From Symploca sp. SIO2E6 (GTDB lineage Bacteria; Cyanobacteriota; Cyanobacteriia; Cyanobacteriales; Coleofasciculaceae), in the NCBI GenBank assembly GCA_010672425.1, contig JAAHGR010000032.1, positions 1-32,483 on the forward strand: a stretch of 32,483 nt of DNA, in the 5' to 3' direction. Made by a program: the position numbers and the translations under genes. Shown in pieces: positions 1 through 8,548 of this stretch. How positions within the stretch are numbered: the stretch's first letter is position 1; each line of letters starts with the position of its first letter. Under the pieces are notes generated by a model. The model saw nothing but the letters and a program-made list of their open reading frames with translations, was not told where the DNA came from and ran no database searches.

Positions 1-1
1 T

Positions 2-54
2 CGGTTGAGACACTTCACACCAGAGGTTGACTCTGGTGTGAAGTGTCTCAACCG
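2..54. repeat. Perfect 24-bp stem / 5-nt loop inverted repeat (CGGTTGAGACACTTCACACCAGAG-GTTGA-CTCTGGTGTGAAGTGTCTCAACCG)
   Basis: Read directly; arms 2-25 and 31-54 are exact reverse complements; no T-tract follows. Confidence 0.9.
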
Positions 55-176
55 TAGCGACTTCAGGTACGTCACTATTGAGTGTTGTTGCCTTATATTG
101 GTTTATTCTATCTAGCTACTGCTAGTCTGGATAAGTTATTATTTCATCCAATCCTTAATCTCCTAAATTTGCTGCT

Positions 177-1964
177 ATGACTGTAATTCATAATTTTTCA
201 GTTGGGCGTCAATCCTCCACCCGTACTGTGGGACGCAATTACCAATCTGTGGTTGTGATGTTGATCATCAGCATCTTTTTACTGGGGGGTATTGCCTCTC
301 GTTTAGCTTATTTACAACTAGTTGAAGGGGAACGCAACAAGGAACTCGCAGAAAATAACCGCATTCGTCTCATTCCCAAACCCCCCGTGCGAGGTAATAT
401 TTTTGACCGCAAGGGGAGAATTTTAGCTAGTACTCGGCTATCTCGCTCAGTGTTTGTTTGGCCTAAGACCTTGGAAAAGGAAAAATGGCCGGAAACTTTC
501 AAACGCCTCTCAGAAATTTTGAATATCCCAGAAGGAGATATTGAAAAACGCTTGCAAAATGCTGGCAACAGTCCTGTTTCCCGTATCCGCATTGCCCGCA
601 ACATCAGTCCTGGGCAAATTACAGCACTGGCTGAGTACAGCAATCAATTAGAAGGGGTTGAGGTGGATGTTGAAACAGTACGGGAGTACCCTAATGGTGA
701 TCTAGGAGCTCACGTTTTGGGTTATACTGGCGAGATCAATGAAGAAGAACTCGCAGATCGTCGAGATGAAGGTTATCGTCCCGGTGACGTCATTGGTCAA
801 ATGGGGGTCGAGGAGTCTTTTCAGGAGATGCTCAGGGGAGAATGGGGTGGACAACAAGTTGAGGTCGATGGTGCAGATCAGGTAGTCAAGGTTTTGGGTA
901 AGAAAAATGCCAAGCCTGGTAAAGATGTCAAGCTCACTTTAGATATAGATGTGCAAAAAGCAGCTGAGGCAGCTTTAGGTTATCAAAAAGGTGCGATCGT
1001 AGCAATAGATCCCAACAATGGGGCAGTATTGGCGATGGTTAGTCGTCCCACTTTTGACCCCAATATTTTCTCAACGCGCATTACCCAAGAAACCTGGACT
1101 AAGCTGCAAGGGAGAGGTAATCCCTTTGTCAACCGTGCGATACGCGGCTTTCCTCCAGCAAGCACCTTCAAGATAGTTACCGCAGCAGCAGGCATGGAAA
1201 CTGGCAAATATCCTCCCGATGTTGTCTTGCCGACTTTTGCTTATTTGCGTGTTGGTGGCACTGCTTTTGGTGAGTGGAACAAAGCAGGTTTTGGTCCCTT
1301 GGGATATGTGAGGGCCTTGGCAATGAGTAGTAATACCTTTCATGGACAAATTGGTAAAGGTATAGGAGGAGAAAAACTGATCGAATGGTCTCGTAAATTT
1401 GGTTTTGGTCAGAAAACTGGTATTGAGTTAAATGAAGAATCCTCTGGTTTAATTGCAGATGATACCTGGAAGCAGAAGAGATTCAATTGGGAATGGACTG
1501 TCGGTGATACTGTTAATATGTCCATCGGTCAGGGATTTACCCAAGCAACACCCCTACAAGTAGCGATGATGTTTGCAGTTCCTGCTAATGGGGGTTATAA
1601 GATTACACCTCACCTACTGCTTGATGATCGAAGTCCAGACCAATGGCGAAAGTCAATGAATCTCCAGCCAGCAACCCTGGAGAAGTTGCGGCAGGGATTG
1701 CGAGCAGTGGTTACTAGTGGTACGGGAAAAAATTTAAATGTGCCCCATTTACCTCCAGTAGCTGGTAAAAGTGGCACTGCCGAGGCTCCTCCTGGTAAAC
1801 CTCATGCTTGGTTTGGAGGCTATGCACCGGCTGATAAGCCTGAAATTGTGGTTGTTGCCTTTGCTGAACATTCCGGCGGCGGTGGGGGTAGTACCGCCGG
1901 ACCTATGGTGCGTCAGGTGCTAGAGGGTTACTTTAAAGCCAAGTCTGCTGCATCTCAGAAATAA
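177..1964 (+). CDS. mrdA: Penicillin-binding protein 2 (peptidoglycan transpeptidase)
   Basis: 595 aa; N-terminal TM, PVRGNIFDRKG motif, PPASTFK (SxxK), SSN and KSGTAE active-site motifs. Confidence 0.93.
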   Translation: MTVIHNFSVGRQSSTRTVGRNYQSVVVMLIISIFLLGGIASRLAYLQLVEGERNKELAENNRIRLIPKPPVRGNIFDRKGRILASTRLSRSVFVWPKTLEKEKWPETFKRLSEILNIPEGDIEKRLQNAGNSPVSRIRIARNISPGQITALAEYSNQLEGVEVDVETVREYPNGDLGAHVLGYTGEINEEELADRRDEGYRPGDVIGQMGVEESFQEMLRGEWGGQQVEVDGADQVVKVLGKKNAKPGKDVKLTLDIDVQKAAEAALGYQKGAIVAIDPNNGAVLAMVSRPTFDPNIFSTRITQETWTKLQGRGNPFVNRAIRGFPPASTFKIVTAAAGMETGKYPPDVVLPTFAYLRVGGTAFGEWNKAGFGPLGYVRALAMSSNTFHGQIGKGIGGEKLIEWSRKFGFGQKTGIELNEESSGLIADDTWKQKRFNWEWTVGDTVNMSIGQGFTQATPLQVAMMFAVPANGGYKITPHLLLDDRSPDQWRKSMNLQPATLEKLRQGLRAVVTSGTGKNLNVPHLPPVAGKSGTAEAPPGKPHAWFGGYAPADKPEIVVVAFAEHSGGGGGSTAGPMVRQVLEGYFKAKSAASQK

Positions 1965-2061
1965 GCTAAATACGGAAAACCGAATTTTGCGCAAGTTCGG
2001 TACTACACTACAATGTAACTAGAAGCAGCAATACAACCACATCGGTTGTATAAGGGGAGCA

Positions 2062-2385
2062 ATGGGTTTTTTTGATTCAGAGATAGTCCAACAAGAGGCA
2101 AAGCAGCTGTTTGAAGATTATCATTCCTTAATGCAATTGGGAGGCAGCTACGGTAAATTTGACCGAGAGGGTAAAAAGATGTTCATCGAGCAGATGGAAT
2201 CGATGATGGATCGCTATCGTATTTTTATGAAGCGTTTCGAGTTATCCGATGACTTTATGGCTCAGATGACGGTGGAGCAGCTCAATACACAGCTTGGTCA
2301 ATTTGGCATCACATCTCAGCAAATGTTCGACCAAATGGAAAAAACTCTCGAACGAATGAAGTCAGAATTGGAAAAGCAGTCTTGA
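2062..2385 (+). CDS. DUF1825 family cyanobacterial protein
   Basis: 107 aa MGFFDSEIVQQEAKQLFEDYHSLMQLGGSYGKFD...; matches my recollection of this small conserved family. Confidence 0.8.
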   Translation: MGFFDSEIVQQEAKQLFEDYHSLMQLGGSYGKFDREGKKMFIEQMESMMDRYRIFMKRFELSDDFMAQMTVEQLNTQLGQFGITSQQMFDQMEKTLERMKSELEKQS

Positions 2386-2435
2386 AATTGAGAATAGGGA
2401 ATTGGGAACAGAATTGGACTTAAGTCCAACTACTG

Positions 2436-2476
2436 CTCATTACTCATTACTCATTACTCATTACTCATTACTCATT
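2436..2476 (+). repeat. Heptad array (CTCATTA)n, about 6 copies
   Basis: ctcattactcattactcattactcattactcattactcat read directly. Confidence 0.95.
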
Positions 2477-2517
2477 TTTAGCCGTGCCGAGCTAGTACAG
2501 CGCAGCGAAAATAAGAT

Positions 2518-4074
2518 ATGGTAAATACAACCACAGATATAGTAGTGATTGGCAGTGGTGTTGGGGGACTCCCCTGCGGGGCATTGTTAGCTCGTTATGG
2601 TTATGACGTTGTCGTGTGCGAAAGCCATAGCATTCCCGGCGGTGCGGCTCATAGTTTTTCCCGTCAAGGATTTATCTTTGATTCTGGTCCATCTCTGTTT
2701 TCTGGTCTCTCCTCTCGTCCCTCCCCCAACCCGATGGCTCATGTACTGGATGCCTTGGGGGAAGATGTACCCTGGCTGAATTACGATACTTGGGGATGTG
2801 CTATTCCTGAAGGAACCTTTCTCACTCAGGTTGGTGCAGATCAATTTGTGGAAGTATTGAGGGAATTGGGGTCTTCCTCAGCAGTGCAGGAATGGCGGCG
2901 ACTACAGAAAATGATGGCTCCTTTAGGAAAAGCCGCAGTTGCTCTACCACCAGTGGAATTACGGAACGACTGGCAGGTGGTGTTTTCTGCGGCGAGATAT
3001 TTAGGGGCGATGTTACCCCATTTACCTCTGGTATCTACCTTGACTAAGCCTTATGCCGAGGTGATACAATCTACCGTCTGTGATCCCTTAATCTGCAATT
3101 GGTTAGATTTGTTGTGCTTTTTGCTATCAGGGTTACCCGCCAGTGGTACTCTGACAGCTGAAATTGCCTTTATGTTTGCCGATTGGTATCGCCCTGGAGT
3201 GCAGCTCGATTTTCCTCAAGGGGGTACTGGAGCCTTAGTCAATGCTCTGGTTAGGGGTCTACACAAGTTTGGCGGAGAATTGTGCCTGAATGCTCATGCG
3301 AGCCAGATTATTATTGAAAGCGATCGCGCTGTAGGGGTTATCCTCAAAACAGGTGAAGTGATTCGAGCTAAACGAGCAGTAATCTCCAACGCTTCTATCT
3401 GGGATACTCTGAAACTCTTGCCTCTTGATCATCAAACTTCCCCAGTTGTCAAGCGGCTACACCGGGAACGACAAAATATCTTCCCTTGCCCTAGCTTTAT
3501 GCACCTCCACCTAGGTATTGATGGCACTGATCTCCCTGCCGATTTACCCTGCCACTTCATCGTTGTTAATGATTGGGACTTAGGGATTGACGCACCGCAA
3601 AACGTGATTCTCGTCTCCATTCCCTCAATTCTTGACCCCTGTCTTGCTCCTACTGGTCAACAGGTGATTCACGCCTACACTCCCGCCAACGAACCCTTCA
3701 GCCTCTGGGCAAACTTAGACCGTACATCACAAAAGTATGAACAGCTTAAGCAGCAACGTTCTCAACCTCTTTGGCAAGCCATCGAACGCTATATTCCCGA
3801 TGTGAGGTCTCGCTGCGAGGTTACCTTAGTAGGAACACCTCTCACCCATGCTCGATTTTTGCGACGGTATCAAGGAAGCTATGGACCAGCGATTGCTGCT
3901 GGCAAGGAAATGTTTCCTAGTCCCAGTACTCCAGTACCAGGGTTATATTGCTGCGGTGATTCCACCTTCCCCGGCATTGGGTTACCCGCTGTAGCCGCTA
4001 GTGCCTTAGTTACTGCCAATTCTTTCGCTTCGTTGTCTCAACACCAGGCACTTCTAGAAGCGGTTTTAGGCTAG
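2518..4074 (+). CDS. FAD-dependent oxidoreductase, CrtISO/CrtI (phytoene desaturase / carotene isomerase-like) family
   Basis: N-terminal dinucleotide-binding motif VVIGSGVGGLPCGALLARYGYDVVVCESHSIPGGAAHSF; C-terminal LYCCGDSTFPGIGLPAVAASA. Confidence 0.85.
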   Translation: MVNTTTDIVVIGSGVGGLPCGALLARYGYDVVVCESHSIPGGAAHSFSRQGFIFDSGPSLFSGLSSRPSPNPMAHVLDALGEDVPWLNYDTWGCAIPEGTFLTQVGADQFVEVLRELGSSSAVQEWRRLQKMMAPLGKAAVALPPVELRNDWQVVFSAARYLGAMLPHLPLVSTLTKPYAEVIQSTVCDPLICNWLDLLCFLLSGLPASGTLTAEIAFMFADWYRPGVQLDFPQGGTGALVNALVRGLHKFGGELCLNAHASQIIIESDRAVGVILKTGEVIRAKRAVISNASIWDTLKLLPLDHQTSPVVKRLHRERQNIFPCPSFMHLHLGIDGTDLPADLPCHFIVVNDWDLGIDAPQNVILVSIPSILDPCLAPTGQQVIHAYTPANEPFSLWANLDRTSQKYEQLKQQRSQPLWQAIERYIPDVRSRCEVTLVGTPLTHARFLRRYQGSYGPAIAAGKEMFPSPSTPVPGLYCCGDSTFPGIGLPAVAASALVTANSFASLSQHQALLEAVLG

Positions 4075-4161
4075 AAACCGGGTTTCTCGTGGGGACAACA
4101 ACTCTCATCATTTAAAACGACCCTATGGCAAAATCCAGAAAGCAAACGAACAGTAGATGTG

Positions 4162-4320
4162 GTTTGTTGTTGGTTGTTGGTTGTTGGTTGTTGGTTATTT
4201 GTTGTTTGTTGTTGGTTGTTTGTTGTTGGTTGTTTGTTGTTGGTTGTTGGTTATTTGTTGTTTGTTGTTTGTTGTTGGTTGTTTGTTGTTGGTTGTTGGT
4301 TGTTGGTTGTTTGTCATTGG
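4162..4320 (+). repeat. Heptad array TTGTTGG/TTGTTTG/TTATTTG, about 22 units
   Basis: Period-7 read directly; explains ORFs 4112..4324-, 4125..4457+ and 4157..4342+. Confidence 0.95.
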
Positions 4321-4326
4321 TCATAA

Positions 4327-4454
4327 TATCAAATCCGGCTAAACACTTATCCTATCCTTCTACCTTACAACCTTCTTTCTTCCCTTGGAGCCTTCTGCCT
4401 TCTGCCTTGGAGCCTTATTGCCACCGAAGTGTAACTATTCCACCGGATTTGATA
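4327..4454 (+). mobile_element. MITE copy A, 128 bp, TIR TATCAAATCCGG/CCGGATTTGATA, flanked by TAA/TAA
   Basis: Perfect 12-bp TIR; 3-bp flanking duplication (4324-4326 and 4455-4457); interior collinear with the reverse complement of 21440-21567. Confidence 0.85.
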
Positions 4455-4560
4455 TAACTCATAACTCATAACTCATAACTCATAACTCATAACTCATAAC
4501 TCATAACTCATAACTCATAACTCATAACTCATAACTCATAACTCATAACTCATAACTCAT
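4454..4560 (+). repeat. Heptad array (ATAACTC)n, about 15 copies
   Basis: Near-perfect period-7 read directly. Confidence 0.97.
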
Positions 4561-4634
4561 CACTTATTCTCCCAAGCCCGACAATAGTGCTAGGATACTA
4601 CTAGTCAAGCGCTCAGCCCTTTCCACTTTCGACT

Positions 4635-5573
4635 ATGGTTGCACAGCTTCAGACCCTCTCTATTACCTGGCAAAAGCTGCCGGATAGTTTCCAACTGCCA
4701 GATGACCCTGTGGATAACATTAACCAACCTGCGATCGCTGCAGCCCTGACCGATAGTTTGCATCAGGCCAATCGCCTCCCCGACAGTGCCATCACCATCA
4801 CCAACTACGGCGTTTGTGCTACCGTCAACGGCCAACTAGTAGTCAAAGCCCCTGACTGGGCTTACGTGGCCAAAACTTGGGCACCAATAGCTGAACTGCA
4901 ACGTAGTTTCACTCCTCATTTAGAGGGAGAAGTACCGGCAATTGTCATGGAATTTCTCTCGGAAACTGAGGGTGAAGAGTATTCACCAAAATCCACCTAT
5001 CCCCCTGGCAAATGGTTCTTTTACGAAAGTATCCTGCAAGTTCCCTACTATGCGATCTTTGACCCTGTTTCTGGGGATCTAGCAGTCTACCGTCTTGATG
5101 CTACAGGCTGTTATCAAACTCAGATTATGGAAGAAAACGGCTTGTATTGGATTGAGTCGATGAATCTGTTCTTAGGAGTGTGGCAGGGGAAACGGGAAAC
5201 GCGAAGGGGTTACTGGTTGCGATGGTGGGATGCTGAGGAAAATTTGTTATTGTGGGGAACAGAGCAGTCAGCACGAGAACGACAACGAGCTGAGCAAGAG
5301 TCCTTACGAGCTGAGCAAGAGTCCTTACGAGCTGAGCAAGAGCGCTCACGAGCTGAGCAAGAGCGCTCACGAGCTGAGCAAGAGCGCTCACGAGCTGAGC
5401 AAGCCGAGCAATTTCTGGTAACAGAGCATCAACAATTAGAACAAGAGCGTTTGCGAGCTCAGCTTGCTCAACAAGCATGGGAGCAGGAGCACAAGAAACG
5501 CTTGAAATTATTAGAGCAATTGCAACAGTTAGGGTTTGACTTAGAGCAACTGCAATCTGAAGATAGGGAATAG
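4635..5573 (+). CDS. Uma2 family endonuclease (DUF820) with C-terminal RAEQE(R/S)x heptad repeat
   Basis: Fold-typical segments APDWAYVAKTW, PAIVMEFLSETEGEEY, PPGKWFFYESILQVPYYAIFDP; coiled-coil tail. Confidence 0.88.
   Translation: MVAQLQTLSITWQKLPDSFQLPDDPVDNINQPAIAAALTDSLHQANRLPDSAITITNYGVCATVNGQLVVKAPDWAYVAKTWAPIAELQRSFTPHLEGEVPAIVMEFLSETEGEEYSPKSTYPPGKWFFYESILQVPYYAIFDPVSGDLAVYRLDATGCYQTQIMEENGLYWIESMNLFLGVWQGKRETRRGYWLRWWDAEENLLLWGTEQSARERQRAEQESLRAEQESLRAEQERSRAEQERSRAEQERSRAEQAEQFLVTEHQQLEQERLRAQLAQQAWEQEHKKRLKLLEQLQQLGFDLEQLQSEDRE
5286..5406 (+). repeat. 21-bp coding tandem repeat (cgagctgagcaagagNNctNa), about 5-6 copies
   Basis: Nearly identical 21-mers encoding RAEQESL/RAEQERS. 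Confidence 0.93.
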
Positions 5574-5599
5574 GGAGTTGGGAATTGGGAATTGGGAAT
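5573..5599 (+). repeat. Heptad tract (GGGAATT)n, about 4 copies
   Basis: gggagttgggaattgggaattgggaat. Confidence 0.85.
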
Positions 5600-5640
5600 A
5601 AAATTGTTTTTTGTTTGAATGCAATAATTCGCCGTTAGGG

Positions 5641-5693
5641 GCTCATTACTTATTACTTATTACTTATTACTTATTACTCATTACTCATTACTT
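5641..5693 (+). repeat. Heptad array (CTTATTA/CTCATTA)n abutting the ruvA start
   Basis: Read directly; ends 5 nt before ATG at 5698. Confidence 0.93.
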
Positions 5694-5697
5694 CAAA

Positions 5698-6330
5698 ATG
5701 ATTAGCTATCTCAAGGGGACAGTAGCAAACATCAATAAAAATTCTGGCAATCGGGTTACTCTGATTCTAGAAGTTAACCAAATTGGCTATGAGTTACAAA
5801 TTCCTCGGCGTCTGTTACAGGAGTTGCCAACTGCTTCGGAAGAAGTGGTGCAGATTTTCTCTCATCTGCAAATTCGGGAAGAGCAACAGGTACTATATGG
5901 CTTTGCTTCAGCAGCGGAACGGGATTTGTTTCGTCAGTTAATTAGTGTCAGTGGTATCGGTACTCAATTAGCGATCGCACTGATTGATACCCTAGGATTA
6001 CCAACTTTAGTGCAAGCCATTGTTACAGGTAATATCCGCACCTTATCCAAAACTCCCGGTGTTGGTAGTAAAACAGCTGAACGCATTGCCTTAGAATTGA
6101 AAACCAAGCTGGCTGAATGGCGTCAGGTAGCTGAGGTAGAAACAACAGCTGCCTCAACTATGCCAGCAACTGCACTGCAAGAAGATGTGGAGATTACTTT
6201 ACTGGCTCTAGGATATGAAAACAATGAAATTGCTCAGGCACTAAACGCCATCAGTCAAGATCCTGTAGTGATGAAGAGTACTAATGTTGAAGATTGGATT
6301 AGAAGTGCGATCTCTTGGTTGAGCCAATAA
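5698..6330 (+). CDS. ruvA: Holliday junction branch migration protein RuvA
   Basis: MISYLKGTVANINKN..., VSGIGTQLAIALI and TPGVGSKTAERIALELK helix-hairpin-helix motifs; start re-assigned from 5611 because the upstream codons are heptad repeat. Confidence 0.95.
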   Translation: MISYLKGTVANINKNSGNRVTLILEVNQIGYELQIPRRLLQELPTASEEVVQIFSHLQIREEQQVLYGFASAAERDLFRQLISVSGIGTQLAIALIDTLGLPTLVQAIVTGNIRTLSKTPGVGSKTAERIALELKTKLAEWRQVAEVETTAASTMPATALQEDVEITLLALGYENNEIAQALNAISQDPVVMKSTNVEDWIRSAISWLSQ

Positions 6331-6331
6331 T

Positions 6332-6364
6332 TAGGTGTTAGGTGTTAGGTGTTAGGTGTTAGGT
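6332..6364 (+). repeat. Heptad array (TTAGGTG)n, about 5 copies
   Basis: Read directly. Confidence 0.93.
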
Positions 6365-6415
6365 GCTTATACTGAGATCTCACCTACTACCTATGCAAAC
6401 TTTGATAGCAACAAA

Positions 6416-6470
6416 TCACCAACAACAAACAACCAACAACAAACAACCAACAACCAACAACTAACAACCA
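6416..6470 (+). repeat. CAA-rich heptad array (CAACAAA/CAACCAA)n immediately upstream of the SbcD-like gene
   Basis: caccaacaacaaacaaccaacaacaaacaaccaacaaccaacaactaacaacc. Confidence 0.92.
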
Positions 6471-6475
6471 ATCCC

Positions 6476-7702
6476 ATGATTAAAATCCTGCACTTATCTG
6501 ATATCCATATGGGTAGTGGTTTTCCCCACGGTCAGATTAACCCAACTAATGGTTTAAATACACGATTAGAAGATTTTGTCAATACCCTGTCTAAATGTAT
6601 TGACCGCGCCATCTCAGAACCTGTGGATTTGGTAATCTTTGGCGGTGATGCCTTTCCCGATGCTACACCAGCACCCTATGTGCAACAAGCTTTTGCCGGA
6701 CAGTTTCGCCGTCTTGTGGATGCAGATATTCCTACGGTTCTGTTAGTAGGGAATCATGACCTGCATTCCCAAGGTAATGGGGGGGCTAGTTTATGTATTT
6801 ATCGTACCTTAGGAGTACCCGGATTTATTGTAGGCGATCGCATTGAAACTCACCAGATCCAAACCCGCAATGGTTCAGTGCAGGTGATTACTCTTCCCTG
6901 GCTAACTCATTCTACTCTACTAACTCGACCAGAAACCGAAGGTCTGGCACTAGCGGAAGTTAATGAGTTACTCATCTCACGGCTTAACCCAGTATTAGAA
7001 GGAGAAATCCGCCGATTAGATCCCCAAGTGCCAACTATTCTCCTAGCTCATCTCATGGCAGATAAAGCTACCTTTGGAGCAGAACGTTTTCTAGCCGTAG
7101 GTAAGGGTTTTACCATTCCTCTTTCCCTACTAACACGACCCTGTTTTGATTATGTAGCATTAGGTCACGTCCACAAGCACCAGAATCTCAATAAGTCTAA
7201 TGATCCCCCTGTAATTTACCCAGGCAGTATCGAACGGGTAGATTTTAGTGAGGAAAAGGAAGACAAGGGTTATGTGTTGCTGGAGTTGGCAAAAGGTCAT
7301 GCTAAGTGGGAATTTTGTCCTTTGTCGGTGCGCTATTTCTGTACAATTGAAGTAAATCTTGCCGAGGCGGCTGAACCCCAGAAGGATTTACTCGAAGCCA
7401 TCAAAAAACATCAGATTAAAGATGCTGTGGTGCGGCTAATTTACAAATTACGTTCCGAGCAGTTAGACTTAATTGATAATGGGGCAGTACATCAGGCGTT
7501 AGCCGAAGCTCACAACTATACAATTCGTCCAGAATTAATCAGTCAGTTAGCACGTCCTCGTTTGCCAGAACTCGGTGTTGGTAGTAGTATCGACCCGATG
7601 GAGGCGCTGAAAACTTATTTAGACAATCGAGAAGATCTCAGAGATATTTCCGCTGACATGATGGATGCAGCGCAATGCCTCCTGGCGGGGAAGGATGAGT
7701 GA
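6476..7702 (+). CDS. Metallophosphoesterase, SbcD-like DNA repair exonuclease
   Basis: MIKILHLSDIHMGSGFPHG, FGGDAFPD, LLVGNHDLHS, ALGHVHKHQ motifs; start re-assigned from 6356 (extension is repeat-encoded). Confidence 0.9.
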   Translation: MIKILHLSDIHMGSGFPHGQINPTNGLNTRLEDFVNTLSKCIDRAISEPVDLVIFGGDAFPDATPAPYVQQAFAGQFRRLVDADIPTVLLVGNHDLHSQGNGGASLCIYRTLGVPGFIVGDRIETHQIQTRNGSVQVITLPWLTHSTLLTRPETEGLALAEVNELLISRLNPVLEGEIRRLDPQVPTILLAHLMADKATFGAERFLAVGKGFTIPLSLLTRPCFDYVALGHVHKHQNLNKSNDPPVIYPGSIERVDFSEEKEDKGYVLLELAKGHAKWEFCPLSVRYFCTIEVNLAEAAEPQKDLLEAIKKHQIKDAVVRLIYKLRSEQLDLIDNGAVHQALAEAHNYTIRPELISQLARPRLPELGVGSSIDPMEALKTYLDNREDLRDISADMMDAAQCLLAGKDE

Positions 7703-7807
7703 TACCAAATCCGGTTTACATAGGCTGATTACCCATATCAACCAAATCCACTTATATCAAAGGCTTGGGCAAATTGTGATCTTGTACTTTTAAAAGCGGA
7801 TTTGGTA
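7703..7807. mobile_element. MITE-like element C, 105 bp, TIR TACCAAATCCG/CGGATTTGGTA, flanked by TGA/TGA
   Basis: Perfect 11-bp TIR; left TGA (7700-7702) is the stop codon of the upstream CDS, right TGA is 7808-7810. Confidence 0.75.
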
Positions 7808-7820
7808 TGATAAGTGACTA

Positions 7821-7856
7821 GAGAGATTTTAGATTTTAGATTTTAGATTTTAGATT
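7821..7856 (+). repeat. Heptad tract (TTTTAGA)n, about 4 copies, within a dispersed block repeated at 20709-20743
   Basis: gagagattttagattttagattttagattttagatt. Confidence 0.93.
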
Positions 7857-7894
7857 GAAGAATTAAAATGGTCACAAGCCCCTAACGGCGAATT

Positions 7895-7931
7895 TCCAAT
7901 TACCAATTCCCAATTACCAATTCCCAATTCC
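7895..7931 (+). repeat. Heptad array (CCAATTA/CCAATTC)n
   Basis: Read directly. Confidence 0.9.
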
Positions 7932-7939
7932 CTTATTTC

Positions 7940-8548
7940 TTAAGAGGAGCCCACGAGCACATTAACTAGACCATCAATGAACCGATCGCATTCCATCGGC
8001 ACAACTTCCCTACCATGTAAAATCTCTTGGGAAATGATATAATGCATAATGCTACCAGAAAACATCCTGGCTAAAACTTCCGGATCAGCAGCTTTAGAAT
8101 CGGGGTGATGGGCAAACAGATAACTCAGCTTCTCTAGAATAGGTTTCTGAACATTTTTAATAAATGTCTGAGCTAAATCAGGAAATTGTTCGGATTCTCC
8201 AATAACTAAACGAATTAAGGTAAACTTCGGTTGCTTATCGGAAAAATCATTCAGCAAAATACTGGCAAGATATTTCAAACTGTCCCGCAGGGGTGTCTGC
8301 AACAATAGACTTTCTTCTAAAACCGCCATCGGCTTATCCTGGGTAAACTGATTGATCAGAGCCTTAAACAAACCTGCCTTATCCTGAAAATAGTTGTAGA
8401 GTGTTGGCTTAGAAACCCTAGCCGCTGCCGCAATCCGATCCATAGTGGCGGCTGCGTATCCATAAGTCGCAAAGACTTGCAGTGCTCCAGCTAAAATTCG
8501 CTCAGCTTTATTGGTTACGTTGTCGATTGACTTCTTTTTACTTTCCAT
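7940..8548 (-). CDS. TetR/AcrR family transcriptional regulator
   Basis: [50 protein letters not shown] helix-turn-helix. Confidence 0.94.
   Translation of the reverse strand: MESKKKSIDNVTNKAERILAGALQVFATYGYAAATMDRIAAAARVSKPTLYNYFQDKAGLFKALINQFTQDKPMAVLEESLLLQTPLRDSLKYLASILLNDFSDKQPKFTLIRLVIGESEQFPDLAQTFIKNVQKPILEKLSYLFAHHPDSKAADPEVLARMFSGSIMHYIISQEILHGREVVPMECDRFIDGLVNVLVGSS

Noticed and set aside
308-643. Antisense ORFs inside clear genes (308..643-, 983..1207-, 1071..1349-, 2587..2844-, 5125..5478-, 12547..12852-, 19167..19424-, 26435..26851-)
   Set aside because: Opposite-strand or alternate-frame shadows of well-supported CDS with no family signature.
4073-4087. AGAAACCGGGTTTCT palindrome at the end of the CrtISO-like gene (similar AGAAACTGGGTTTCT near 16231) as a terminator
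   Set aside because: Short stem without a T-tract; more likely a small dispersed cyanobacterial repeat. Not enough evidence to call function.
5611-5697. N-terminal extensions of ruvA, the SbcD-like gene, devA, rsmD and GT39 in the ORF track
   Set aside because: Extra residues are repeat-encoded (YLLLITYYLLLITHY, TTNNQQQTTNN, LLFVVCC). Family-typical starts lie downstream (5698, 6476, 12462, 15677, 26251).
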